A DNA stretch of 60,000 nt. Source: Membranipora membranacea (Eukaryota > Bryozoa > Gymnolaemata > Cheilostomatida > Membraniporidae). The notes under the pieces were generated by a model. That model was given only the letters and a program-made list of their open reading frames with translations, had not been told where the DNA came from and searched no databases. The position numbers and the translations under genes are program-made. Within the stretch, counting starts at the first letter, position 1, and each line of letters starts with the position of its first letter. The stretch is taken from assembly GCA_914767715.1 (NCBI GenBank), contig OU612070.1:26774025-26834024 (forward strand). Reading direction: 5' to 3'. Of the stretch, positions 46,386-58,297 are shown in pieces.

Positions 46386-46650
46386 CAGGGGTGCCCAACC
46401 TTTTCATGAAGAGGGCTGCATCCACACATTGCAATCTCCCTAGGGACCACAACCTCACCATAAATCAAACATTCATTTATGGGTGTGCAGTATTTTCATC
46501 TCTGCAATGGGGAATTTTTCCATTGGAGCTCACTCAAATGCAATGGTTGGGGTTTTCCAAAATACTGTGACTAGATGTAGAGCGTTCCTTTTTATTGTAC
46601 AATATGGGAGTGTAATAAATATAGGACTTAACCTATAGATAGATATAGAT

Positions 46651-46706
46651 AGATATTCAAAGTATACCCCGACCCGCAAACGGATCGGGGTACACTTTGA
46701 ATATCT
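46651..46706. repeat. Strong hairpin at the end of the last NHL-locus exon
   Basis: AGATATTCAAAGTATACCCC pairs with GGGGTACACTTTGAATATCT over about 22 bp with one mismatch, loop about CCCGCAAACGGA. A TAGA microsatellite adjoins at 46,635-46,652. Confidence 0.85.
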
Positions 46707-47429
46707 ATCGGATTCATCATCAGTCCCTTAGCCACTAGGTTGTGTACAAGTCTCTCCTCGAGTCTAACTGGTATAGTCAGCATATCTCCTCCAAACACCA
46801 GATCTGTCGGGTAAGTGACTGTCAGAGTGTCATTAATACACTCCATATGTACAGACTTCTCAGGGTCAGCAACTGTGCAGGCTACAAGAGATAGTGTACA
46901 CAAATACAACTTTTAAGTCATTCAATTGCAGAGTGGATATAACGACAGTTTCAAGTTTTCACAATAGTGCAAGGCCATTAGAAGGTCAGGCATTGAAGCT
47001 TGACAGATCTGTGTTTTACCACAAAGGGAATAGGTCAATCAAAGTGAATTCTTTTAAACACTTTGTAATAATTCTCTATGATCGATATTGAACTGAGCAG
47101 GAAGGAATCGCTGATTGTAGTGTTATTGATATGAGAATGCTGAAAGATTGCACAGCTGTCCCAAAAACATGCACACAATACAAAACTAGTATCCACAACT
47201 CACCTTCACCACAGATCACATTGATATAGATGGCATTATGCTTAGCTGTTCTCTCAGTCAGACTTAGTGCTGCCTTATCATCCAGACATAGGCAGTCAAA
47301 GTCGTAAAGAGAATTGCTGTTCATTCAGCGTCCTCTGGAAGCTAGAGTCTACAGTTAATGATTGGAAAGTGAAATAAAGTGTCAGTCATCTTCAGGGTGT
47401 ATTTAGCGTTTATAAAAACTCATGTTCAT

Positions 47430-47545
47430 TTATAGCCCCGATACCCTGTGATACCATGTGATACCATGTGAGAAAACTTGATGATCCATTTAACAGTACG
47501 GGTCTACAGACTGTATCTTAATGTGGCACGGGAGCGTTTGACGTT
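47430..47545 (-). mobile_element. SINE 3' portion, same family as 55,075-55,285
   Basis: On the minus strand GCGGATCACGGTGGTG and, further on, GGTATCACAGGGTA match the plus-strand element at 55,142-55,275. The tRNA-like head is missing. Confidence 0.65.
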
Positions 47546-47597
47546 GGATGCTCTTCCTGACACCACCGTGATCCGCCCATACCCGACCAATGTCCAG

Positions 47598-47910
47598 CAA
47601 GAAACAGAAGATTGGGCTGCCCCTAAAGAGGGATGCCAAAGCTGAACTGGCACTAATCGGTCATTGGCAGTGACACTTTGATCTTAGCCAATGTCTTGCT
47701 GTTTAGTTAGAAACAGAAGATTGGGCTGCCCCTAAAGAGGGACGCAAGGTGCCCTAAATCCCCATACTGAGAATGTGAAAGATCCTAGAAAACTAGAATG
47801 CATCCTGGAGGTGAGGCCATAGAAGACCTCCTGATCATTAGTGTGCAGCAAGCTGCCAAAACTGAACTGGCACTAATCAGCCATTGGCAGTGACACTTTG
47901 ATCTTACTTG
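47598..47910. repeat. Two duplicated segments of unknown type
   Basis: GAAACAGAAGATTGGGCTGC occurs at about 47,602 and 47,708. AACTGGCACTAATC plus CATTGGCAGTGACACTTTGA occurs at about 47,644 and 47,864. Unrecognised; possibly a fragmentary repeat element in an intron of the NHL locus. Confidence 0.7.
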
Positions 47911-49890
47911 TTGCACTACATCCACTCTCTTGCATATAGCCTTTATACTTCATGATAATGCATTGGTGGCTTTTTTTGATAGAGTGAGAGGACATACTTA
48001 CCATACAGTTTGACATTCATATAACAGGCATGGCCACTTGTCTACAGGTAGTAAGGATGCTGCCCTATTGGCAATTCTAGAACTATGGTCACTCCTCGGA
48101 AAGTCAAATTTACCAAGGCTGTATCTGTCTTAGGGAAGGCAACCCTAGCAATGGCGTCAACACATTGACTGGTATCAAGTGCCTCTTAAAAAGATAAAAT
48201 ATGTAGTTTATTTATAGTATCACATTTGATAGAGTATAGATTTGATCAAGTTTGCAAAGGACCTTGTTGAGATCAGCTATTTATTTTATGATAGCAAATA
48301 GTCCTGTGACATCAACTGGTCACCCAATAAAACGAATGAGAGATCAAAGTAATTTTGTTTACAAAAAGGGTTGGAATGGGTCGGATATTTATATCTAATC
48401 AGACTTTGACCTATAAATTAGACAGGGTTTATTAATATCAACACTAATTATGAAGACATTGCTCATAGTAATAATCCTAAAACTTACGGGTAACAGATAT
48501 GCGGACTCTGCAGAAGGCCCCCTCCTGGTTATTGAATGTGTAGTTGAACTATCCTTGTTTCAGCTCCAGGGTATTACCTTTGTCTAGCAGAACCTCAGTG
48601 GATATTTGGTTGACTCCTATGGTTGCACTGATGCTGGTTTCGTTGCAGACACTCATCATATTAGTTACACTTCCTCATATCACCAGCTTTTTGGAACCCT
48701 CCAAGATTGAATCTAAATACAACAAAAATACAGGTCAGGTTTGGAATGCTAGAAATACACAAATGGACATCCTAATAACCCAACATATAAAGAGAAAATA
48801 CATAAAAAAGAAAAGAGAGGAGAAATTGAAGATTTTGATTCATTTTTTTATACATTGGATATGAATTCAGGTACTGGGACAGCGCCACTGGTTGTTTGAC
48901 CTACAGGACAAGCTCTCATGAAGAAGGGTATCTCATATATCTAAGGGTATATGGTGATGTGACTTATACTATGGACCATTTACGAGTTTTAATCTTGATT
49001 CTGCCGCTTTCTCCGATGTATAGTTTATTATCAAGGACCGTTACAGCGTAGAGTTTAACGGATTTACAGGTGTGAGTTTGATCTTTTCCGTTCACTCCGA
49101 ACACCTGATCAACATCACCCTCAAAGAGACTGTACACATGCTCGTTGTGAAGGTCAATTATCCTCACCTTGTCATTCCAGTAGTCTGACACAACAAGGAA
49201 CTGGTCATTGATTTGAGCGAATCCTGATAACATATAACCAAAGCGAGCTGAGTTGGGATGCCTGTCAAAGACAATAAATTTCTGATCACTTGAGGGAAAG
49301 GCACCTGTGAGAATTATTACTTCATTTTTCTCAAAAGAGTACATCACCAACTTTATTTTAATGGTGATGTACATGATATCCGGGTTATTCTGGTCTATGA
49401 CGCCGTATCACGGACGAAGGAGATTTGTGTTGTTACGATACAGAGTTTTAAGCATCATAGTTTTCATATCAAGCAGTCTGATTGCGTCGTTGTAGTCATC
49501 GAGAATGATAAGGTTGTCATGATTACGCTCATCGAACATAATGTCACTGGGAAAGTCAAACGTAGCTTCCGGGGCTTGACCATCAGAGCAACTTCGAAAA
49601 CCACACTTGCCAACAAAAGGTGTGGTTACCCCTGTTTCTCTATTCAACATACGAACACATGAATTTCACTTATCGACAATCGCTACATGATTTTTATCCA
49701 ACTGTAGGAAACTCGATATCTCTTTGAATGTAGCCTGGGTTCCTGTGCCTTCAAGATAACCTCCACTGTCAACTGAGCCTGCAAGAAAGTAAACCTCAGG
49801 GAAGCCAATGTGAGTTGTGATGAGGGCGTTACCCAAGGCAGCCAGCATGAAGTCCTCACAACGATACAGATCTGAGGCTAGATGGGGGAC

Positions 49891-50720
49891 TGCGGAGGAA
49901 GAAATCATAGCAGTTATATTGTATAGAACTTCAATTCTACAAATTTAATAAACAATATCAGGTTTGCTGCATTATAAGCACGCAATAATAGGAGGGTAAA
50001 TTGCTTGATATGTTAAATGATATTTGTTGTAAGAACCAAGATTAGCTGGTAATTCTTGATGTAACAATTCTGACTAACATGTCATAGTACAAATTCGGTT
50101 GTCACAATGGAAGAACAGTAGCAGACTTATGCACTACATATTTTTAAATAACTGTCTATATAGTTTGCTTATCAGTTTACAAAGAAAGGTGGAATAATAT
50201 TAGCCACATATCATTCTGTACCCATTTGGTAGCTTTGATGATCTTCCCTAGAGGAGTAAACATTAGCTAGAGTTTTGCTTAGTTATATCAAGGCCTAGAA
50301 GTGACTTGATGTAAGTTTGTACCAATTTTTGCTAACGAAGGTTGGGGTCTATGTGTGCTGGTTTATGGCGTCCGTATTAACTGCCAACTGACTTGCGGGT
50401 GATTATTTTATTTAGAAGACGTAACCTATAAAAATACTGACAATGTAACGATGGAACAGAACAAAACGATTTAACATGTGGTATGCAATGAAGCTAAACA
50501 TAAAATTAAATCGTCATCAGAATTACAAACAAAGACAAAAAACACATAATCAAAGTACACGAATTACAAAGTGAAATCTTACAATTATTGATAGGAGAGG
50601 AAGTTGAAGTAACCAGCTATTGTTGAGAACATAACTCCTCCAAGCTAAAAATGGTATATATAGTCTTATATAACGTTTGTTTGTATGATAATAATGAATA
50701 ATGAAGACTTGACATAATAA
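49891..50720. other. Intergenic, nothing recognised
   Basis: No coding segment, tRNA-like promoter or tandem repeat seen. The 5' exons of the NHL gene should lie upstream on this side but I could not identify them. Confidence 0.5.
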
Positions 50721-51374
50721 CACAGAGTAAGGATATACAGAGAGGACACTTCAATGATAGTTATAGTGCCTTCGGTTTTTATCCACTGGGGGAAATTCAT
50801 CAATCTGGCCACCTGCCAATTTCAGAATATATATAAGTTACAGTGGACTTTTGTCATGCAGACATAGCCACCTTTGATAGGTCAAAATTCATTCTGTATA
50901 TATCCTAAAGACTGATTTCTAACTTTTCTGAAATTTCCAATCTTCAAGCTATACACCATATTGTTGTCATTTTTGGCAAGGATACATAAACTATTAGTAA
51001 TCCAGGTTTTTAAAATGAGTTTTATCATATAAATTTACATAGGGCTTAGGTCAATGCACGGACATTTCCTAATTTTGATGACCAGCCGTCTATCAATTGT
51101 CACATGTAAATCTATATGAAAAATCTCATTTTGAAAACCTGGATTACTCTTAGCCTATAAATCCTAGCAAAAAATGACAACAATATGGTGTATAGTTTGA
51201 AGGTTGGACATTCCAACAAAGTTGGAAATCAGTCTGCAAGAAAAATGCCATTATAACATATTGAGATAATGAGTTTTTGGCATCCACCTGTGCACAATTT
51301 TCTCCCAGTGAATCAAAAACCGCAGGTACTATAACTATCATTGAAGTGTCCTCTCTGTATGTCCTTACTCTGTG
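50721..51374. mobile_element. Fold-back MITE with 7-bp target site duplication
   Basis: A 654-bp non-coding element whose halves are inverted repeats. The outer ~50 bp (CACAGAGTAAGGATATACAG and on) is nearly perfect, with further pairing inward (CCATATTGTTGTCATTTTT with its complement; CAGGTTTT with AAAACCTG). Direct repeats ATAATAA flank it at 50,714-50,720 and 51,375-51,381. A CACAGAG-type end with a 7-8-bp duplication would suit a hAT- or P-like transposase in trans; assignment is inference. Confidence 0.88.
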
Positions 51375-54182
51375 ATAATAATATGCGCCCAAAATTACGT
51401 TACAGCCATAGCAATTGTTAGAAATCTCCACAAACAGTTCGCTACATATTAGGAACGCATCAGATCAAACTTATTCATTAAAAAAATTAAACTTACATGG
51501 TGTAGGGTTCTATAACGTTTCTTGGAGCAAGTTAAAAACATGATAAACATAAAAAAATTTACTGGCGACCAGAGAAAAACCTTCCTCTTGCTGAGCTACC
51601 GAGTGTTATAATGCTGGCTGATGGTTAAAACAAATGAGTCATAGTCATAGCTATAGAACTTGGAACAATAGGAAAGCACAAACAGCTGAGAGAAATAGCT
51701 GGCTACTATAGCTATGTTTATACCAAAATTATTGGTTATAATGAAGACATTTAATAATAATGCTAATTACCTCAATTAACTGGTCTTTTAAATTTCTTAT
51801 TGCATCATTAAAAATTTGCATCCCAAAACACTATGATAGTTAAAAGGGTGAGTGAATGTTCACAATATAAAAATTTTAACTATTGCAAGTATGTGGAAAA
51901 AGGCAAAGATTTCCTCCGTATAGAAAACTATCTAGCAGGCGAATAGCTAGAAAGAGGGTTTTTAGTTTTACAGGGTACTTAAGTGAGTCAATTTAGCAGG
52001 AGTTGCCCACCATTTTTAATTTAAAGCATCTCCTAAAGAGTTTAAATTTAGTGTTTAATCCCCTTCCTGAATATCAATTCAAGACATAAATGCTGAGGTG
52101 AAGCAAACTCATTAACAGATACCAAGTTTTTTAAAACCAAATGTGTTGCCTGTTACAAACAGTATGCTTTTGATAAGCTGAAAATTATTAAAAATTGTCT
52201 ATATGTAATCTGTTTATCAGACATATTTTAGAATGGCTTTGATGAGTTTAACCGTTTTCCTGAAATGGTGTCCATAAATTATATCTCTCTTATATGTATA
52301 AGTCCGGGATAAATACAGTATATAATGGCCTTAAGTAATGTTATGCAACAACACTGTAATAAGTAATGAATGTTTACCGCCGAATGAAGCATAATAACAT
52401 TACTTAAATTGAATCCTTGCCAACGTGTTGGAGTTCCGGAACTGCTTTGCAAAAAAATGCCTAAGTAAATATCCTATTGGCAGAGTGGTAGTGTATTCGG
52501 GGTGATTCATCAGTCACTTCAATTCCGTATTCTTTTGCTCAGCGCGTTTGAAAATCATGTTATGGTAAGATAATCGGACCAAAATTTGAGAAGGCAATAA
52601 ATTTACAAGCTTTTTTTAACTACCACCCGTTAGAAGTTTCTATGACTTATAGTAAGCCTTATCAACAACAGACATATCTTAGCGTGCGTACCAAAATAAA
52701 ATTGATAACTATTCTCTACCCATGCCTCTCGATAGTTTGACAGGAATTTAAAGAATTGGTTTACCATCAAATTTCGAATCCTGGCACTCTGCTGATGTTA
52801 TTGAGCTATGGCCACTTCTTTCAGCTTAGAAATAAAGATAAATTTGAATGAACAATTTAACGATTCACTTCACTTCTGCAGTGGGTTGCTCCGTTCACTT
52901 GAGTCTGGAGGGAACATAAATCTAGCCAAAATGAGTCAAAAAGGACACTTTAACCATAAAAGTAGGTGAATTTCTTGTACTATAAGAAATAATGTTACTG
53001 TATAAAGGGTGGTTGTGTTTAGAATCACTAGCATTGGTTAAGTCAACTGATCATCGATTTTAACTTTTGAAGCTCCATTGTTATTGGTGAGACTGCCATC
53101 GTATTTCCCGCGGAGGACAAAGTGAAATTTTAGTCTTATTGAAGCTGAAGTTATCACCACATGTATTGAATTAACCTGGCAAGTATTTAGCCAGAGGAAC
53201 AACGGTTATTTTTTACTAAAAGTATTGCAACTCTTAGATTTATACTGATATTTCATAACTGCCGCCCAATTTATCTCTATTTCCCACAATAACATTCATT
53301 TTATCAATCTTTAGACGATAACATTCAGAGTATGGGCAACCACTTGTTAAGGACTCAAATACATATTTCAGCCTCAACCTTATTAGGTAGACATAATCAA
53401 GTTAATAATTGCTTAGGTGGATTCAGAGGTTGAGAGCGCTTACCATTACACGTTGCACTATTATACCATTACACGATATAGAACCAAAATTTACCTTGTG
53501 TTAAAACAACCAAAGCAATAATTATAGTACTAATATTTGTTTTGTAAATGATAATGACAAAAGTGTGCAGGACAGAACCTAACGGTCTTGTAAATATTAT
53601 GATTACAAGAGAGAGCGGGTATTCCGTCTTTCACATAACTATGTCGCACCTACAATTTTCATTTTTGGTTTACTTTCTTGTTTTGGCACATCAAGCATCA
53701 AAATAATGTTTTTGATCGAAGTATTTTACTGTTTTCTGGCAATTGTAATAAATCTAAAGTCAATTGACGACATGAAATTAGTATACTTTTCTGTAATTTA
53801 TTTGTAATCCGAAGTAATAACTCAAACTCAAGAACACTCTTTAAACACATGTCCAGCTTCAGCGAAAAAGTCATCAATGCCAGTAGCCTATTGATTATTC
53901 ATGACAGATGAATAATGAATGAAAATAATGTAAATCCATGACATTGTGAAAGAAGAGATGTTTTAACTGAATGTATTGATAAACTATGAAATCATAAAGA
54001 TGGACTCTATGTGCTAATTGAGGATTATTATGCGTATCATTTTTTAAAAAATAAATTACTAAATTTTAAACAAGCTGTTTAATTTCTCTACTAAAGATAA
54101 ATATAATAGGGTGAGGCTGTCAACTGAATTTTAATTCAAAACTGTACACATGACATTAGAACAATATTAGACGATTGATGAC
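51375..54182. other. Long gene-free stretch
   Basis: No supportable coding region. A weak tRNA-like pair (TTGGCAGAGTGGTAG near 52,479; CTTCAATTCCG near 52,520) may be a decayed SINE head. Otherwise AT-rich sequence. Confidence 0.5.
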
Positions 54183-56795
54183 CTACATATCAATAGTGCT
54201 AGTATCTGAGTTGTTTTCACTTTTAGCTTCAACATCATGTAGCGAAGCTGGTAAGTTGAGTTTAGAGATGCTGTAGGGTTTCCATAGTTCTGTTTTGATT
54301 GCTGCTGGTATAAAAAGTGAAACTGCTGCTAAAACACTATGCGCTGCCACATAACACAGTCCAGCTGTGTCACCAAACCTACTCTGTATTAAACCAGCAG
54401 TGATTGGAGCTACTATACCAGCAACCCCTCCTATGGCCTCATTGAAACTGAACGAACTCTCTACCTGGTCTGATGGGTAGAGGTGAACGGATAAGCAGGC
54501 CATATTTTAAATAACCATCCCGTATGCCAAAAACATAAAAAGCATATATGTTGTTAGCAAAGGCAAAGGTAAAAGGAGCAGCAGCTAATACAACATGGAA
54601 ACATATCTGAAGTAAGAAGTGATTCAGAGAAAACTTCATAAGATAAACTGCAAGCACAAGCGTGCCAGTTAGAAAACCCGCACCCATCAAACTGTAGGTA
54701 AACGCTGCAACAGAAACTTGTGATTGATCCACTATGTATCCAAAAAGAAGTACCATGATTGAAACATGTCCTCCATTCCAGAAAAAAGCATAAGTGATAC
54801 CAGAGCCTGCTCCTGGAGCTGTGTAGGCAGCAAGTTTCCTCTTCTCAAAGTAATGAGGGATGATTCCGATTGTAGATGTGAAAGTCATGTTCATTCCTAA
54901 ACCTGTAATGTAAAAGAATTTGTATTGGTATCATTTTGGCAAACAGATGAATGTCTCGGCGAAGCAATGTATACCAACAAGTATTTTAGTGTGATTATCT
55001 GCATTATCTACAACATCAAGTTCTCCTCTCAGTGAGTCATTCAGTGGATATGGTGTTAATGAAACCTGGATTTGGGTGGCCGTGGTGAAATGGGCCGAGC
55101 ATGGGTCTTTCAATCAAGAGGTTCCATGTTCGATTCCCAGCGGATCACGGTGGTGCCTGGAAGGGCATCTGACCTCAATGGTCCCTGTTACACAACAATG
55201 GAAAGTACATATGTAATGATACAGAAAAATAAAACCAAGTAACATCCCGGCTTCTCACAAGGTATCACAGGGTAGCGAGGCGATAAAATGTTCAGTCAAC
55301 TCACCACCAACAACACTGAGTCCAACGATAAGATGCCAGAGTTGAGAAGGAAATGCTGAAGAGACAATCCCAGTCATGATTAGAACAAATCCAACAGTTG
55401 AAAGTACCCGACATCCAACTACTTACAGTAGCAGTGCGTTAAATGGAACTGCCAAAATAAAAAATGATGATTAAAAAATGGTACATAAGAAATGCTACAT
55501 CGCCAAAATTAAATTATTGTTAACATTTACGCACGGGCAGAGTTCGACAAAACTGTCTGTGTGCTGTCTACTCTATGTTAGTTTGGTTTGCCGTGACCTT
55601 GCATGCCATGATCCTTCATCACCTTCCGGTCACTTGCGCAGGAAGAATATTAAATCAACAGTTATATAATCAAATATTGGAAATCAACCGTGTGTTTATG
55701 TTATGTGAAGCCATAGGTAAACTTATACAGAAAGTTGGGAATAATTGACGGCGATTTCTTTTATTCACAGACAAATAACAGCCTAACGCTAAATCTTTCA
55801 TTACTTTGGATTAAATTTGGATTAAAGTCTGTTTCTTCATCGGCGCAAATAAAAATATGGAGCAACTTACACAGTTGCAGCCGTTTGATTGAGTAGCGTT
55901 AATTGACATGAGAAAAGATGTGTTCTTCAATGCTTGCAATTTTTTACCTTTAACTTCCCATTACACTATGTTAATGAACAAGCCTCCGAAAAAATCTGTT
56001 TGACAATGGCTTAGATCATAGGCTTAGTAATCACAATGATCTTTTCAACTTAGGGATTCGGAAAATGTTTATTCTGCTTGATATACCATCCTTTGTTATC
56101 ATTATTGTTCTATATTGCAAATTAAATTCAAATCTTTAAACAATTGTTCTGTCAAATGGCCAGGAGCCGAGGCCCTCTTATAGTTAATTCAGATATGACG
56201 TTCGCGATTTTGATGTATTCCGCTCTATAACGCTAGTGTTCCTATGTCTTTCACACTTAATGTCAATTTTTATGTCATAGTTTGGTAATTTCTAGCAATG
56301 TGATTGACTAGAAGAAAGTTCTTTAAGATCCCTACCCTACAGCCATGGTTCCGAGAATACTGTTCTATCCGGAGTTATCATGTCTTGCCTAGCAGGACTT
56401 TGGTACCCTAAATCATTTCACGCCTAGTAGGATTTTGGAACCCTAAAGCAGATCGGACATGCGTTTATTGGTATGGAGAAAGGTGCTGTTCATGACACAT
56501 GAGTGGGGTGTTCGTGATCTGACCTTCTGAACCAAAATCTTACAGTACAATTGACAGCATACTAATAAAGTGGACATGTTATCTCACCTGTTATGAGAAA
56601 GACACCAATAAGAGTGGAGCCCACAATATTTGCTGTTGACTGATCTACTCTAAGCAAGTCAGGATAAGCATTGGCGAACACTCCAGCAGTTGAAAACACA
56701 AATCCCATACAGACAAAGTTATTGATGACGATGGTGACTTAAACGATCCATGAATAACCTCCATCTTTCTCCATGAAGCTGCTTCTCTCTGTCAT
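54183..56795 (-). pseudogene. SLC16/monocarboxylate-transporter-like MFS gene, inactivated
   Basis: Exons 56,588-56,795, 55,305-55,448 and 54,183-54,902 with phase-1 junctions. Exon 1 starts MTERSSFMEKDGGYSWIV, containing the family's D-G-G-x-x-W motif at TM1; the next codon is TAA. Exon 2 carries the TM4 segment (VGCRVLSTVGFVLIM), also with a TAA before it. Exon 3 starts GLGMNMTFTSTIGIIPHYFE, the family's G-x-G-x(n)-YFxKR block at TM5, and runs through TM12 and a cytosolic tail. A frameshift near 54,500 separates GIRDGYLK from CLSVHLYPSDQVESSFSFNEA. Three independent lesions make it a pseudogene. A SINE sits in intron 2. Confidence 0.85.
55075..55285 (+). mobile_element. tRNA-derived SINE in an intron of the SLC16-like pseudogene
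   Basis: A tRNA-like head (GTGGTGAAATGGGCCGAG; near-perfect B-box TGTTCGATTCCC at about 55,129), then a body GCGGATCACGGTGGTGCCTG and tail ending about GGTATCACAGGGTAGCGAGG. A headless relative lies at 47,430-47,545. Confidence 0.8.
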
Positions 56796-58234
56796 GGTGT
56801 GTCTTTTTGAATGCCTTCATTTTAAATGAACAATTAAAGAAAATTTAATTCATGAGATTACAATCTATGTTCGAAATATTTTTTTGATTAATTGACAGAT
56901 AATGTGGGGTTGAAAAATCTTGAGGTTCGAATTGTCAGCCCTCTCTTGTTTTGATTTAAAAACAGTCAATTGGTCAAATGAGTGGAAATGAAATTGGTTC
57001 CATCCATCAAACCTAATCTTCATATCACAGGATTTTATGGTACCATGAGTGGCTTAGATAGAAGGTTACATTGAGTATTGTGACATGTCCTTGCCTGGCG
57101 CCGCAAGAAGGATATGCAATGGCGGCCAAGTGCCTCCTGAATACCTTATCTGGGTTGAAACTTCAGAATAGGGCCTCTGGGGTATTCACGGAGCCATAAC
57201 AATAAACAAAAACTTCAAATACAGTGATATGGTATGTAAATAAGCAAGTCATAAGTTCAAACCAAAAAAAGTAGACTAACATGTTTTTTGAAAAAATAGC
57301 AGAATAGTAGAAAATAGGATTGGGAAAAGAGTAGATCTATACTTAAAAGAGTAGATTTGACAGCCCCGCAAGATAAGTAGACCTTTTATAGTCCTAAAAT
57401 AGCGTATTACAACCTGTTCATGCTATTGATCCATATTTGAGAACAGTACTATGTTTATTTACCTCTAATCTTCTTGGCAGATACCTGTACAATGCCTAGT
57501 CCAACACTAGAGCCAAACACCTGCAACAGTTGAGTTCAGCCACATGACCTTAATAAGGTGATATGCAAATATTTTTATTTGGCAAATGACTGACATAACT
57601 GTGTTGATCACAAGTGGTGATGGGCCATACGTACAGTCAACACCTTTGTGAAATAACTAAGCTGTACTATGGTGTACCAAAAACTGACTGAGATGATCAC
57701 TGATCTACAAATAAAGGAGGTAATGAATATCATCAGTTTGCTAGGATTAAATTTCCAGCAATTCTTTAAATTGGTAAAAAAAACAAAATTCTTTGGCAGA
57801 TATATCATAGTTAAAAAATATTATAGGCAAAAAAACATTGCCAAAATCAATGAGACAATAATCATGTTGACATATTTTAATCAATGTTGGTGAATTTGAC
57901 AGCCAAACTTCTCTGGATCAGCTATAAATCACATATATTCCTTCTTTTTTTTTGTACTGTATTGGCATTTATAGTGATAGGATTGGAATAATTTGGCACA
58001 ATGTTCTAGGATTTAGTTTTCAAATGTTTTTTGTTGTTATTTTTTGTACTTTATTGGCATAGTATTGGCATATGTGAATTTTAGCATAAGATTGGCACAT
58101 GTGATTTTAAGCATAAGATTGGCACATTTGATTTTTAACTTATCTTGAGTAATTTTGTCAAGCTTTACAATATCAAAAACTGTCATGATTATTTTTTTTA
58201 AAGATCCGACACATATTTGGTGGTTTATTTACAG
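56796..58234. other. Intergenic; no upstream xanthine dehydrogenase exons found
   Basis: I searched by eye for the N-terminal [2Fe-2S] exon (CGEGGCGAC-type) on the plus strand and found none. Small frames near 57,608-57,893 look like chance. Confidence 0.5.
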
Positions 58235-58297
58235 GAGAAATTAGCTGCGTCATATGGGTCACAATGTGCATTCTGTACCCCTGGTATTGTAATGTCC

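Larger units (their letters stand above)
46628..49890 (-). pseudogene. NHL-repeat extracellular protein gene, several premature stops
   Basis: Exon 49,890-48,964 (after acceptor CTTCCTCCGCAG) encodes an NHL beta-propeller: GSVDSGGYLEGTGTQATF, then PSDIMFDERNHDNLIILDD, then DQFLVVSDYWNDKVRIIDL. It stays in one frame across two TGA codons (49,668-49,666 and 49,410-49,408). Further exons on the same strand are about 48,714-48,486 (CNETSISATIG, with internal TGA and TAG), 48,185-48,005 (QCVDAIARVAFPKT, internal TAG), 47,337-47,213 (ends GGTGAAG/GTGAGT) and 46,888-46,690 (VHMECINDTLTVTYP). Whether all belong to one gene is inferred from strand, spacing and phase. No signal peptide exon is seen. 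It is non-functional as read. Confidence 0.68.

Noticed and set aside
48964-49890. TGA as selenocysteine in the NHL gene
   Set aside because: The positions are not Cys-like in NHL repeats, neighbouring exons also carry TAG, and no SECIS-like element was recognised.
55075-55150. Functional tRNA gene
   Set aside because: B box is near perfect, but the body and tail match a headless copy at 47.5 kb, showing a SINE family.
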